NCBI GenBank assembly: GCA_032207245.1
Contig: CM063502.1
Coordinates: 45,354,691-45,418,690, forward strand
Direction of reading: 5' to 3'
Source of the DNA: Pardosa pseudoannulata
Taxonomy: Eukaryota; Arthropoda; Arachnida; Araneae; Lycosidae
Length of the DNA: 64,000 nt
Within the stretch, counting starts at the first letter, position 1. Every line of letters starts with the position of its first letter. Shown here piece by piece: positions 37,756 through 49,870 of the stretch. Below the pieces are notes generated by a model. That model worked only from the letters and a program-made list of their open reading frames with translations. It was not told where the DNA came from and searched no databases. A program made the translations under genes and the position numbers.

Positions 37756-37832
37756 TCGACCATTACCTCAGTCGGGTAAAGCGACATGCTAATATATTGT
37801 GAGTTTAATTCTTATAGGTTTCCTCGTAGGCT
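37756..37832 (+). pseudogene. tRNA-Ile-like relic (tRNA pseudogene or SINE head)
   Basis: An A-box-like TACCTCAGTCGG lies at 37764-37775, and the sequence continues with GTAAAGCGACATGCTAATA. This resembles the D arm and anticodon loop of a eukaryotic tRNA-Ile with anticodon AAT. A weak B box, AGTTTAATTCT, follows at 37802-37812, and a wobble-paired T stem can be drawn. The anticodon stem has mismatches and the acceptor stem does not pair, so it is not a working tRNA. No SINE body is shared with other copies here. Confidence 0.5.
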
Positions 37833-39060
37833 ACATTAAATTCTATGAATAATTTATATTGATATATTATATTAGTAATTAAGATTAATTTTACTGTTGA
37901 AATCAGTAATTAAAGTTTACTGTGGTTGGGTATTATATTCTTGAACCACATAGTATATTTGCATCATTATGTTTTCATGGATATAAATGTTTTATTTATA
38001 TGGTACACCACTAATTTTGTGTGTTGTTATATGTCAATATCTAGTGCTTATATTATATATAAATATATGTGTGTATTTATAGAAAAGAGCAGGAGAGATA
38101 CAAGTATAGGGCAAAATAAAGGATGCATCCATTGAAAAATTTGATGTACAACACAGTTTCACGTGTGTCGCAATAGTTTTGAACAGAAGAAGGCAGAGAA
38201 AGGGAACTATCAGTCTAGCATTCACCGGCGCGATTGTTGTTTCAAAAAACTCTCTTCTCACGAAAACTTCATTATGTCTAACTTGTCCACCGTGATAGCA
38301 GGCATGATTATTACAGCTCATCCTTCTGGAGTGTCTATGCCTGAAACAGCTTATCCTTGGGGAGTTTAAAGGTCCCTCTGTCAAGGGTAATTGCAGCTTA
38401 CTTAAATTTGGTAAAAGTGTCCTATGTGAAGCAGAAGGAGGAGAAGGTCGACTGAACCGAATAGGCAAGTCTAACAGTTAATAGTAGTCCAAAAACGTAA
38501 ATATACACTCTAGCAGATACCCTATAGCTGAACACCATTCGCCAAAATCTAGTATCCACGAAAATCACTCAACGGGAGCTACATGATCATTCACGACAGA
38601 GTAGCCTTTTCAAAGTCATTAATTTCGCCACTGAATGTTATGAAACAATGGTAAAAGTGAATAGCAAAAGAAATCAGGATAAAAATTGATTTCCATATTT
38701 TTGTCTCCTTCTTTTCTTCAAATCTTTTGTACTAAAATTAGTAATCGTACAAGTTTGAGATCTACTTTGCAATCACTTTAAAATTTATTGAGGATGGGTT
38801 ATTGTGATAGTTTGAATAGGTCAAACTATTGCAATGAAAAGATGGTGAGATCTTATTATAGAACCAGTCTTATATGTGTAACTAATTACTATGTTCGACC
38901 ACTGTCGCTGGTATGCATGTAATTAAAATAATTCCTCCGGAAAGCTTGGACAAAACACATTTATTTATTTACAAAACAAAAATTGACGAAAAATTAAAGT
39001 GTAAAGCAACATAAACATATTTCTGAGTCTCAGAGATTGTCAACAATCAAAAACTACATG
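37833..39060. other. Non-coding DNA with a moderately GC-richer stretch
   Basis: Between about 38160 and 38620 the composition is closer to balanced. A 144-codon minus-strand frame (38034-38468) lies there but begins with TTG, has no recognised domain, and overlaps a 68-codon plus-strand frame at 38163-38369. I do not call a gene. Confidence 0.45.
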
Positions 39061-39420
39061 ACCGAGCTTACATGTCCGAGGAGGGAAAAAAAGTACTAAA
39101 GTTCTCTCCCTTCAAAGCAGAGGGATGTGTGTCGGTTGCCGGCTCGAATCCAACTCTGTGTGCTGCACTCCAACTGCCCTCTTGCAGATCTCTCCCTTCT
39201 TCGAGGGGGGGGGTCTGGGAAATTGAGCCCTACCGAAAAGGGCACATCCTCCTTCTCCAACGCCCTGCGAAAACAAACAACAACACCGAAATATCCTTAT
39301 CAGGTCCCCTTTTACCGGCCGGCTTCTTACTTCTCCTAAGAAAACGCCGGGTGGAAGGGGTCAAATGGGGCGATTCTGCCGATATCATCAAAGGCACACA
39401 TGAGTCGTGGGTGCAAATTC
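39061..39420 (+). mobile_element. GC-rich, probable class-II-tRNA-derived SINE
   Basis: An A-box-like TGTCCGAGGAGG at 39073-39084 and a near-consensus B box GGCTCGAATCC at 39141-39151 lie 56 bases apart. That spacing suits a tRNA with a long variable arm (Ser or Leu) plus a small insertion. The downstream body is markedly GC-rich, with runs of G at 39200-39208. AAACAAACAACAACACC near 39270 resembles the tail of the 12.4-kb SINE, and a second GC-rich block continues to about 39420. A 147-codon frame (39072-39515) runs through it and is explained by the low stop density of GC-rich DNA. It could also be two joined repeats. Confidence 0.5.
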
Positions 39421-40587
39421 CTTACATATTTGAGAAGCAAATAATCCATACAGAGTTAAGTAAACAGAAATCTCACAGCCAGTATCGAGAGAAAAATATT
39501 TTATTAAGTTGGTAAGACTATTATCACAAAGTAATTAAAAAAGACTGCTAAAATACCGATCTACCTGAACATTCAGATGCATCGTATAGTGCAGTGAGGT
39601 ACAAGTCAAGAGTCCAGTGAGTAGAGATTCTCATGCACATGATCTATTTTTACACAAATCTTCAATATTTGTAATCCTTCAACTTCAACGTTAATTAAAA
39701 ACATTCTGTAATGTTCTCTGTTAACTCTTTATGCTTATAAATACCTTTAAATCGGAAAAAAGAGTTAGTTTTAGGTGCGTAGTTAAAAAACAAATCCTTC
39801 ATTTTTCTACATTCTTCCAAAAATGTTTCAGTTTATGGGTATATTTTATGGCAAATAAACATTCTAAATATTGAATGTATCTTAATGGAAATTATTTTAT
39901 TTATAATAGATGTTATTGAATTCAAAAATGAAAAAAAATAATATGAACCCTTTATTATGCTTTAAGCTGATTACAAAATTATCTTATTCAATCTTTAATA
40001 CATATCTTACACAGCATTTTTACAGTTTTCTGTTGCAGTATTTTTAGCAATGTAAGTCACAAAATTTAAATCAATTTATATTTTACCAAGCTTAAAATAC
40101 TAAACTATTGTTCACTCTTAAAGCTTTAATGTTCCTTATTTAATTGAATAAGCAATTTAACGTAAAAAGAGCATAAATATATATTTTTTTCTAATTAAAG
40201 GAGAATTTCAAATAACACAATTTAAAAAAAATCCTTTTAAATACCAGTTACATGTAGTACTACAGATAAAAATTTCTGCAAGAAAGTTCTTTAAAAAGTA
40301 AAAGTTTCTTAAAGTTTGTGATAGCATTGTTTGAAGAGTACTTTCGCACTGACGGGATTTTGGGTTAATGATTTTTAAACATTTTTTCGTTGATACATTT
40401 CATCGTTTATATGCCCCCGTTAAACTGCTGAATTTCAATATTTTAAAGGAAAAAAAATATTTCTTTTGAAAGGATTAAAAAGTTATTTATCCTTATTCTT
40501 TGAATTACAATTTTCAAAATATGCATTTGTGTCAAAATTAAGATAATAGTCGTTATTATGAATGGGGATACATAAAAATACACTTAA
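39421..40587. other. AT-rich non-coding DNA
   Basis: Nothing recognised. Confidence 0.6.
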
Positions 40588-40716
40588 TAGTTGAAAAAGT
40601 ACTATAAGAAATGGAAGCTACTGAAGATATCGAAGCACTTTCTTCAGTAATTATTATAAAAGACGCTAAATGTAATTTGTGGGATTGATTTACCACGGAA
40701 ATCTTTATATGTTTCC
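40585..40716 (+). repeat. Spaced direct repeat, copy 1
   Basis: About 130 bases from TAGTTGAAAAAGTACTA to TGATTTACCACGGA, repeated 357 bases downstream. Both copies share a frame that ends in Leu-Trp-acidic then TGA. Copy 1 has an internal TAA where copy 2 has CAA. Most differences change the amino acid, so there is no sign of selection on a protein. Confidence 0.9.
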
Positions 40717-40943
40717 ACGTGGTCAATATCGGTTGTTCCTTTGTGTATGAAACTAAATGTTCTCAGTTAGAATTTATAAATATATTAAATGCTTTCTAAT
40801 TCGTTGTTATAGACAATACAGTTGCTAATAAAACCATTTTGATTTAATCTTTTACACAGATAAAATATATGTATGTAAAATTTGCGAGATACATCTAACC
40901 ACATCCGATTATGAGCATATATCCACTTATGTAAATAAACCTG

Positions 40944-41072
40944 ATAGTTGAAAAAGTACTACAAGAAATGGAAGCTACTGGAGATATCGCAACACTTTCT
41001 TCAGTAACTATTATAAAAGACGTTAAATGTACATTGTGGGAGTGATTTACCACGGATATCTCATATATTTCC
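40944..41072 (+). repeat. Spaced direct repeat, copy 2
   Basis: The second copy of the 40585-40716 repeat, at roughly 88 percent identity by eye. An overlapping 77-codon minus-strand frame (40895-41128) is the antisense of the repeat and is not supported as a gene. Confidence 0.9.
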
Positions 41073-42701
41073 TCGTATATGCGTATACAGAAAAATGGAA
41101 AAAGCCATAAAGTGAAAGAGTATATCACCGAGACAACCTTCTAAATTATAAAAAAAATAATTAGAAATGTCTCTTTAGTGTCGCATATCCAACTGATAAT
41201 CAATACTAATTTCAATATAAGTTGTACAGTGATTTTTCCGGTTAATACTATTTTGGGGACCAGAAAGTTTCCCTTTTAGAACCGAATACCTTTACCTAAA
41301 TGATTTCAATATGGGTGGCTTAGGTCAGTACAAGGTTTAACAAACTTACCTAAACGATTCGTTCCCTATGGTTTAGGCCGGGTCACAGTGATGATACACT
41401 TAACTAAACAGTTTTCTTCAATGAAGGATAATCAACCACACGTATTGCCCAATAATATCTCACATTTTGTAAATTCTAGTAAATATAACATTTTCTTGTA
41501 TATAATAAAATGAATTTCAAAATTAAAAGATAATATACAATTGTATGGCTGCCTGTCATATTGTGTGTATAAGTAACAAAATTTCTAAAAAATCATGGAA
41601 TTTGTATTACACAACTGCAACGGTATTTTTAGACAAGGAATTTTTCTGAAAAGGTATGGGTTTCTTTCAAACACTGTAATCGTCCTAAAACATATTTGAG
41701 AGAAATATTGAAAAATATAATAGTTTCACTATTTTTAAACATTTCTCAACGTTTGGATCATTCCACTCATTCAGTGGAAAAGAATGAAAATGGTTACTAT
41801 GTGAAATGTGGTATTCAATACAGTAATATATTTTATTCCTGTTATTTAGGTAATAGAGCTAACTACATCTAATTACCACTAACACAATATACGAGTGTTC
41901 GTAAGAACAGGATTGCAGGTAAAACTATACAAAATATAAACCTATTTTTTTAATATCTGGATTTCTATCAAGAATTGCTGGGAAAAAATTGAAAATCTTA
42001 ATAAAAATTAATACGATGTTACTTAAAAGTGAAGAATATTCATGTTTAAATAAGGATTACGCTAATGCATATGAGTTATAGGAATGTCTTCTTGTGGTGG
42101 AAAGTTTTCTCCTAATATTACAAACAAGGTATAGAGTAAACAATGTGTAGTAAAATTAAACTTATCAAATCCAAAATCAGATCATATACGATCGGATTCC
42201 AGGGACTTCAGAGAACGGGAATTTTTGAGAGTGGGAAACTTTATTTTCCGATGATGACTAGAGTTGATAACTATAATATTGTGACGTAATTTTGAGAAGT
42301 TTAGAGAATGAAATTGGATCTAAATCACGTAAGCTACTTATAAATGATCCAATTTTTTTTCAAGACAGAAAATACACACGTAGAAGACTACACACAAATA
42401 GAAAAGAAAAATTGCCATTTAAAACTCAAAATTAATTGACAATTTTGCAGAGAGTTTATTCACATTAAGTTGGTACTATGAAAATATGTCGAACTGAATT
42501 AACCGCATTTCGTATTTTAGACTCCACCCTTCTTTTCCAATACTGTGTCAAGAAATATATTAAAAGTGTACGATATACCTAAAATTTTAAAAAAGTTCGA
42601 TATGTATTTCTCCACTTAGGAAGCTTAGTCTTATCTTGCTGTACTTTAGATAACTTTAGGGTTAAGGTTTGCTGAAAAATCAACTTCAACTGACAATGTA
42701 T
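41073..42701. other. AT-rich non-coding DNA
   Basis: No gene. A weak internal duplication (TTACCTAAA at 41292 and 41346, each followed by a GG(C/T)TTAGG block) covers about 110 bases. Confidence 0.55.
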
Positions 42702-42880
42702 CCTCCGAACGATGGCCAAATGGTTATTGTGCTGATAGTCGGTACTAGATTTCGCGGGTTTGGATCCCACAGTGGTATTAATGTTCGCAGCCGTTCGGAA
42801 TCGGTTTAAGCAGTAGGCCCCAGTCTCATTATCCCTCTTGTTGCAAAAAAGTAGACCGTAGTACTCCAAACCAAATGCTG
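42702..42880 (+). mobile_element. tRNA-derived SINE, family A, copy 2
   Basis: The A box is TGGCCAAATGG at 42713-42723 and the B box is GGTTTGGATCC at 42757-42767, 33 bases apart. The body matches the 11.2-kb copy in order: a CCCAC(A/T)(G/A)TGGTAT block, then AGCCGTTCGGAAT, TTTAAGCA, CTCATTATCC, and a TAGACCGTAGTACTCC block ending in AAACCA. This copy keeps a better A box, while the 11.2-kb copy keeps a better B box. The minus-strand 96-codon frame at 42579-42869 overlaps it and is not a gene. Confidence 0.88.
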
Positions 42881-44950
42881 ATAATGTATAGATGGTGTGG
42901 ACAGTTCAGGTCTTCTAAAATACTGTATACCTTCCAAGAAAATTATGTAAAATGACAATGAAAATACTTTCAAGAAGGACTCTTATACAATGACTAAATA
43001 AACTAGAAAATTCTTATGTTGTGTTTTATCAAATATTAAAAATCGGACATGTACAGAAATTTTAAAAAATAAATGAACGGGAAATCTACAGTTGTAAGAA
43101 AAAAACTTAATTTTAATTCTCTAAGAGTGGAAACCAAACACCTAATACTTGTTATAATTGTAATACACGAACGAGTTGTAAATACATAAAATATGTAATC
43201 AGAAAGTGTCACAAATTGGCAAAAGAATAAGTATTCAAACCAACATATTAATCTTCAGCATACATTTTTAGGGAGAGTAAAATAAATATTTTGCAGAAGT
43301 TTTATGTTCTATCGGAACCAGGTTTCTTTTAAAGCAGAGGTAGATGAAAATCCAATAAACAATCTATCAAATTGTCTTTTAAATGTTCATTAATATATAT
43401 TTGACTAAAACGACGAAGGCATTAATGGTTCAAGGAATGTTTTTTATCTGTACATAAAATTTTGTCTGTAGGTGTATGCACATAGAAAGGACAAATATTA
43501 GTAGCATTAAAATACTTATTTTTAGGTCAAATTTAACCACAGTGTAAGTTCCAAAATTTATATTAGTTTTGTGATAATTAAAACATACTATGGTTTTAGG
43601 TATAGTTCAAGTTAGGCTAGGAATTACGCTTTATAACAAATTTCTTAAAACATTAGAGATATGTATATAATTAGAAACTTAAAATAACTTAAGAATCTTA
43701 ACCATGAGTACACATCTCTTTATTCATTACAAATAACCTCCATATCACATTATTTAAAAAATAAAATGGTTACGTACAATGGTTATATAAAGTTTAACAT
43801 GAAAAGAAAATTGTTTTACCGAATTTAAAGATCACTTTAAATTTTTACCTTTATTTTTACTTCATTTTCTCATTTTAACATATGAGCACCTAGTTTATAC
43901 AATTAGATAATGCAGTCATTTGTCACATATTTTAAGCTATAGTTGACAAAAGCAAATTTTTTATTTAATTTAAAGATTGATTATGAAAGCTTACATCAAT
44001 GAAATACGTATCAGCTTCATATTTAAAGCCATTTTTGAATAGATAATGAATTCGGGATATCAAATACCAATAAAACTCAAATTTACGACGCTTATATCCA
44101 AGGTTTAGACAGTTCCTTTCATTTGCACATACCCACCTTAAATATTCATATATACTAAAAGGAGACAACTTCTTAATTTTTCAAGATTTGAAATCTAAAG
44201 TTTTTCGTAATTACCTGTCTTCGTACAGCTTCATTTATGAATTTTATTGCACCATAGTTTAAAAAATGATCGCTTCTTAGCAAGCGAAAGGAATGAAGAA
44301 AACTACCCACAAGGGTAAAATTCGCTACAAAATATAGAGGCAGTTAAGAACATAAAATTAAAGGGTATGACCTTACAAAATATTTAGATTTACTGGTGAT
44401 AAAATGGTTCATATATAATTATTTGTTGGTGGATTATTAACTTAAATGCAACATGATTTTGAAAACGCGCTTTTGTTTTTCGGATGGTAATTTTCTTTTA
44501 TGATATAAATATAGATAAATTTGGGTGAATATTTCTTTCTTTTCATTTATAGAGCATTAATAATACTTTTATTACTGTTCTATGTGGTTAAGTAATTATT
44601 AGTAATAATTAAATTTTTGAATGTTTTCTAGTATAACAATCTAAGATTTCAATATTTCAATATAAATTTTTTCCTATATCATATTAATAAAATTTGTGCT
44701 TAAATATAAATGAAAATTTAATGCATTGAGAAACGTAGTAATTACAAACCCAAAAAATAATATTATTTGGGTAAATATTCAATTAATCTTATTAAATTTT
44801 GCAGGAAATTAAGAAACACAAACCTAATTAGCATTCTTTTTTTTAAATAATCGATTGGTTCCTAGTATACAAATCAAGGCTTACATAATATGAAATCAAA
44901 TCAAGTACTTTGAGAAAGAATATTTGAGTGAATTTCTGCAACATAGCTTT
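42881..44950. other. AT-rich non-coding DNA
   Basis: Nothing recognised. A 67-codon minus-strand frame at 43965-44168 has no motif. Confidence 0.55.
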
Positions 44951-44959
44951 TGATTTCAG

Positions 44960-45910
44960 TGAGGGTTAAAATTGGTTTGTTACAGCTTCAAAGTAACCTT
45001 TGGAAGAATCTGTAAAGTGGCGACTCGTATACCGTTGGGAATCAAAGTAGCTATTCACGGAAGTAGCAAGTTGTCTGAATACTTCAAGACAACCTTTCTC
45101 AACATTAAGAAGACAATTTTAAAACGATGGAAAAGTTATAAGAATGCCTTGGCAATATCATAAATGAATGACAACTGTTTCTAACAATCGATTTCTGGTA
45201 ATAATAGTCTACTACTTGCCAGTTAAGCTCCGAGCTTGGAGCTCATACTAGAACTGGTATACCATGACAAACGGTATACAAAAGAGTTAATTAAAAGGTA
45301 TTTATGCATTAAAGCCGAGAAGAGTGATTGCTTTAATTGTTGCAAAGAACATCGGAATTCAAGTGAATAACATTGGTTCCATATTCTCTTTGTCGAAGTG
45401 TCGAGGTTTAGTTTTACAGATGATTTTAAACGAATTTACATCTATAAATAGTAAGAAACATGAAATTAGCCCTAAAAATTTAGAACTTGTTCGTTTTGGA
45501 AGTAGAAGTGTGATGATATGGGGAGGAATAAAGATCCATGGGCATATGCACCTACACATTTTCAAAAGCTGATCTGTGAACACCGAGAGACATCGGAATG
45601 ATCTTTTATAAATTTATCAGTGTTTTCAAAAGTGCATATAGATCTAATTCTTTTAACAATAATACTATTCCACATTGAAAGATCCTCTTTAGTGAGAAAT
45701 GTGAAAATATAAAGTGAATGTTGTGACAAGAAAAGTTTTGATCTTAACTTGATAGAGTACTTATGGGATTGCCTTGAAAGAGTAATTTACCGGAGTTATT
45801 CTCATCAATTCAAAGTTCTGAAGACGGCATTTCTGGTAGAACAGAGCTTACTTTCAAAATCCGGGATAAAAAGTGCACTGCTAACACGAAAACGTTTTGT
45901 GATATGTGTA
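44960..45910 (+). pseudogene. Decayed Tc1/mariner-like transposase
   Basis: Tc1/mariner transposases cut and paste DNA with a DDE/D catalytic core. Three open pieces lie in order on this strand. The first (44972-45163) has a basic segment with ILKRW near its end, as in the N-terminal helix-turn-helix region; this assignment is weak. The second (45324-45572) holds SRSVMIWGGI at about 45499-45531, the classic block before the second catalytic Asp. The third (45740-45905) reads DLNLIEYLWDCLER, the hallmark block around the last catalytic acidic residue, then a plausible C-terminal region. Stops and frameshifts separate the pieces, and the segment that should carry the second Asp is unreadable. 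Terminal inverted repeats were not found. Confidence 0.88.
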
Positions 45911-48480
45911 TACACGTTATGGGAAATCAAATTTCATATTAAATTCAAAAGGCTTTATTTCTCTTCATTATTATTTTTTAACTATCTTTGTGACGTTTTA
46001 TTAAAATGTTTATTTGTTTTGTGCCACAATTACATATCATAAGCTGTAACTTAAATTTTTTCCTATATAATTATGAGTCAGAATATCATTTATCATTCCA
46101 GAAAAATTCATAAAATTTTAATTACTAGCTTCTTAATTCATTAATTTGTACATTTAAGAGTAATTATGGTGATGAAACATTTTGATTTTTTGAAAGCCTG
46201 TCATGTGTAGTTCATTTTGTCAGTAATCGTCCAAGAAATCCCCTCTGATGTTCTCGACTGGAACTTTTCACATATGATAGTAATCTTTTGATATTTAAAA
46301 ATAGTTACGTATTTTATTCAGAAGTATAACTCCCTTGCAGTTTCAATAGTCAAGATTATCATCTTTCTTATGAAACATATATAACTCTAGCCCTATTCAT
46401 TGAGCATCTGCTCTCAAATCCAGACCTTGGAAACTATATCATGAATAACCTTAATCAATTCAGATTTATTAACTGTAAGTAAATTATTGTAAATCCATTA
46501 TAACCAGCCAATATATTTCAATCGCGCTTCTTAAATGTATTGTCAAATTCTTTTATTGTAGGTGAGTCATATGCTTATTTCTTAGTGTGGAGTAGGACCA
46601 CAATACAATTTCCTCTCTGTAAACTGTCTCTACTACAGAGTGATAAATTTATCTCTCCATCCTTCTAAAAACTTTCTCTTACCATTGAGAAATTGTCCAT
46701 TGAGAAGTTGAGAAGAAGTCTTTCTTTAGCCAGAAAGGAGAACAAAACTCACTTATTTTCTTTTTTTGTTGGCAATTTGATAATTGTTGTAAGGTACTTA
46801 CAGCACATACTCCACATGTGTTTGGGCTTCAAAGGTGAAAGAAAATTAAAATATACTCTACAGATTTAAAAGTAAATACCTTATATTTAAACTAAAACAT
46901 TTATTACATACATTATTTACAGATTAATATATTCCCAGCACTCCTCTTCACCGTGTCTAGTATAAGGCTTTTTGAATCATTATTCTGTCCACTGCATTTT
47001 TCTTATTTATGATTGAGGTACACATTAAATAATACCAATCTTCCTTATTTAAAATTTTCTCTTCTAGTATGAATTTATTTGTATGGTCAGGTAAATTTAC
47101 TCATTTCTAAATCGTATGCTGCTAGGTGATATACGTATTCTATTCGGATATTATTTTTACGATTATTCATATTAAAAACTATTTACATTTTTTTATTTTA
47201 GTTATTCAATTGTACAAGACAACAAAAGATATTTTAATTTCATTTCACAGTTTTAGGAACAAAGAAAGTAAAATTTATTTTATTATTATATTCTAAACTA
47301 ACTTATTTTCCTACTGCCTGCAAGCCAAATAAGTACATTTACTTAGTTATTATTTTATCAGCACTATCATTCTGCTGCAGAAGTTGAAAGCTCGAGTTTC
47401 ATGATTTATTCTTTCTTTTCTTCACTGATACTTAATGTTCTAAAAATCTATGCGTTGTTAAAATTTTTATGGAATGCATCTTTCTTAGTATTATCTTTTT
47501 TCTTAGAAAGGTAACCATTATAGAACACTTGTAATGCATTTTACTTGATGCTCTGGATAGTCAAAGAGAAAATGTTCTGCTCTATGTTAGATTCTTTTGT
47601 AATGTATTACTAAACGTTTTAGAAAAATGATGATATAAATCTTCGTATTGATTTAAAACTGAAATACAGATTTATTTTTTTAAACGTTACAAAGCTATTA
47701 CTTCTTAATTTTATTTTTATTGCTTAGAACTTTAATATGTTAATTTTAATTATTTGATATATAAAATGCTTCTTCGTAGTCTCCATTATTTGCTTTCTTT
47801 TATAAAATCAATCTACGAATAAAATGATTAGATTGGCACCAGACTTTTTCACCCAAAGCTCATTTATTATTGTCCTTTCCCTATTAGGCAGAAATTTCTT
47901 TTTTAATAACTGATTTTAGTGATGTCTGTTTCCAGTAAAGTAGTTAATTTTACATACGATATGAACCTTTCCCAGTATAAATGCATTTGATCTTTTAGAT
48001 TTATTTTAATTCAGGATCACAAAATTTCACTTCTTGATAATTCCTAGCATTTTTGTGAACATAAATAAGATGTGATTCAATAGTACAATTGTTTCCTTAT
48101 TTACATACATTTAGCAAGACTATTTTTCTTTAAAATTTAATGCAATAAAATAATTTTTAAAATGAAACTGCCTCAAATTTGGCATTACTTTGTTAATTGT
48201 AGGTACGGAATTTCTAGGAAAGCGCAGTTATTGAACAGTTTAACCCTTTATCAATATTAAGAGTTATTTTAAAAAATAATTATTTATTCATCTCTCCAAA
48301 GAAAAAAAATTATTGCCGAAATGTAAAATATTTATCTTTTATTGATAGATAGAAATATAATTTTAAAAATTGATTTCTTAATGAGAACCCAATTTCCTCT
48401 CTATATCTTGCAAGACTTTGTATTGGAAGTCAACACAAACAGAGAAGCTACACAAAGAACACAAGCCAAAAAATACGATT
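45911..48480. other. AT-rich non-coding DNA
   Basis: Nothing recognised over about 2.5 kb. Confidence 0.6.
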
Positions 48481-48897
48481 ATGTATTGCAGAAGTGATAT
48501 TTACAAGGGAGTTACAAAAGACAAATGGACAAATTATTTCATATCAGGGCAAGTGTCACGAAATATAAATATGGGGACAATCCTTGATTTCAGAGGTGAG
48601 CCTGTTCGGTATATCAAGAAACTGTCACAAGAGGATGGAAACTGTATTTCCCCATACAACATCCACCCATATTCAGAAAAAATCAATGAAATTATGGTTC
48701 CAGCAGAACCAATGGCACGGTACTCTCAAAACCTATCAAAGAATACACTTTATGCCCTGACATATATATGCAAAAAAACGACATCAATCAAGAGACAACA
48801 AACGAGGAAGTGGGAGAGATTTGATAGAGAGACTTTGCAGGTTGTTAATAGTGTTTCCCAGCTGACAGAGTCTAAGTGTAATTCTTCTACTTTTTAG
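48481..48897 (+). CDS. Unrecognised open frame, 138 residues
   Basis: I do not recognise this protein. The frame starts at the first ATG (48481) and ends at TAG; without requiring ATG it is open from at least 48418. It is less AT-driven than most frames here and contains lysine-, serine- and asparagine-rich stretches. No signal peptide, membrane segment or catalytic motif is evident. A 70-bp part (48627-48696) recurs at 52737-52806 in the same reading frame, with several amino-acid changes, which suggests a dispersed element more than a host gene. The frame contains AG/GTGAG near 48595, which matches a splice donor. It could be a transposon fragment, a decayed gene or an exon. The chance that it is a functional coding region is low to moderate. 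Confidence 0.25.
   Translation: MYCRSDIYKGVTKDKWTNYFISGQVSRNINMGTILDFRGEPVRYIKKLSQEDGNCISPYNIHPYSEKINEIMVPAEPMARYSQNLSKNTLYALTYICKKTTSIKRQQTRKWERFDRETLQVVNSVSQLTESKCNSSTF
48627..48696 (+). repeat. 70-bp repeat, copy 1
   Basis: Aligned without gaps to 52737-52806, with 60 of 70 bases identical by hand count. Both start ACAAGAGG and end AATCAATGAAATTATG. Confidence 0.85.
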
Positions 48898-49870
48898 CTT
48901 TTGGGGAAAACTATGATAAAGTGTTACCCACCAACTACTCTTATACGGAGCCTCGGTTATCAAGTTAGATACTATTATCAGTGCAAAAAGTTACAAGACT
49001 TGAAATCACACGTCCTCTCTATTTTTTATATTAACGACTGCTATAAATTCTATAAATAAGTGATTAATTCGATGAATTGCAATTAAAATTTCACTAAACG
49101 TGTAAATGGTCAATAAATATTTATAATTCAAAGTTGCTTTCTTGTCTCCGTCTGATCTATCAAGTCTAGATGTTTATTCTGTAATGAATAAATTTCTGAA
49201 AGATAAGATATGACTCATCTCGATCATTTAATTAAAATTGTACAATGTGTATTCTGTAGACTCTTATTCTTGCCACTAGATAACCAGTACCTTTTGTATA
49301 GCATATCTGATGTTTCTCTAAGAATAAAATAATTTAGATTAAAAAATTTAGAAAAAATTCAACTGATACTGATTATTTGAAAGGGAATTTAATAATCATA
49401 TAACATATCATATAATACATATATATGATGAAGAGATTAAAAAAAACAAACTTTCAAGGATAATTTTTACACTTACTGATATTTTTTCAGTAGCTATGTT
49501 TTAGTGTTAAAACGAAAAAAAACCTGTTTTTACTGCTTTGATCAACATCAACTAGAGTCAAAATAAGTAAAAATAAATTAATGCATAAAACCAAATACAG
49601 AAACACTTACGGAAATGATATAGTTGATGAATATTTGTTACTTATAAGATTAAACCATATTGGAGACATTGACAGAAAGTTGTTTAAAAGCTAAAACAAA
49701 CAAATAAAACAGACATTAATAGGTATGTAAGGCACATCTTAATTATACACAAAAATATCATCATTCTTTCTGTATATCTTTCCAACTCTGTGTGTGTAGT
49801 TTGAGGCTGGAAACTGGGTACACATAGACAACCTGAAATCCTCCTAAATACTTTTAATTGAATTTACGTT
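48898..49870. other. AT-rich non-coding DNA
   Basis: Nothing recognised. Confidence 0.6.

Noticed and set aside
38034..38468. 144-codon minus-strand open frame
   Set aside because: It starts with TTG, has no recognised domain, and its C-terminal half is read from AT-rich DNA. An overlapping opposite-strand frame is equally plausible.
39072..39515. 147-codon plus-strand open frame
   Set aside because: It runs through a GC-rich SINE-like element where stop codons are rare. A shorter overlapping frame is also open there and no domain is recognised.
42579..42869. 96-codon minus-strand open frame
   Set aside because: It is antisense to a SINE copy and runs into AT-rich flank.
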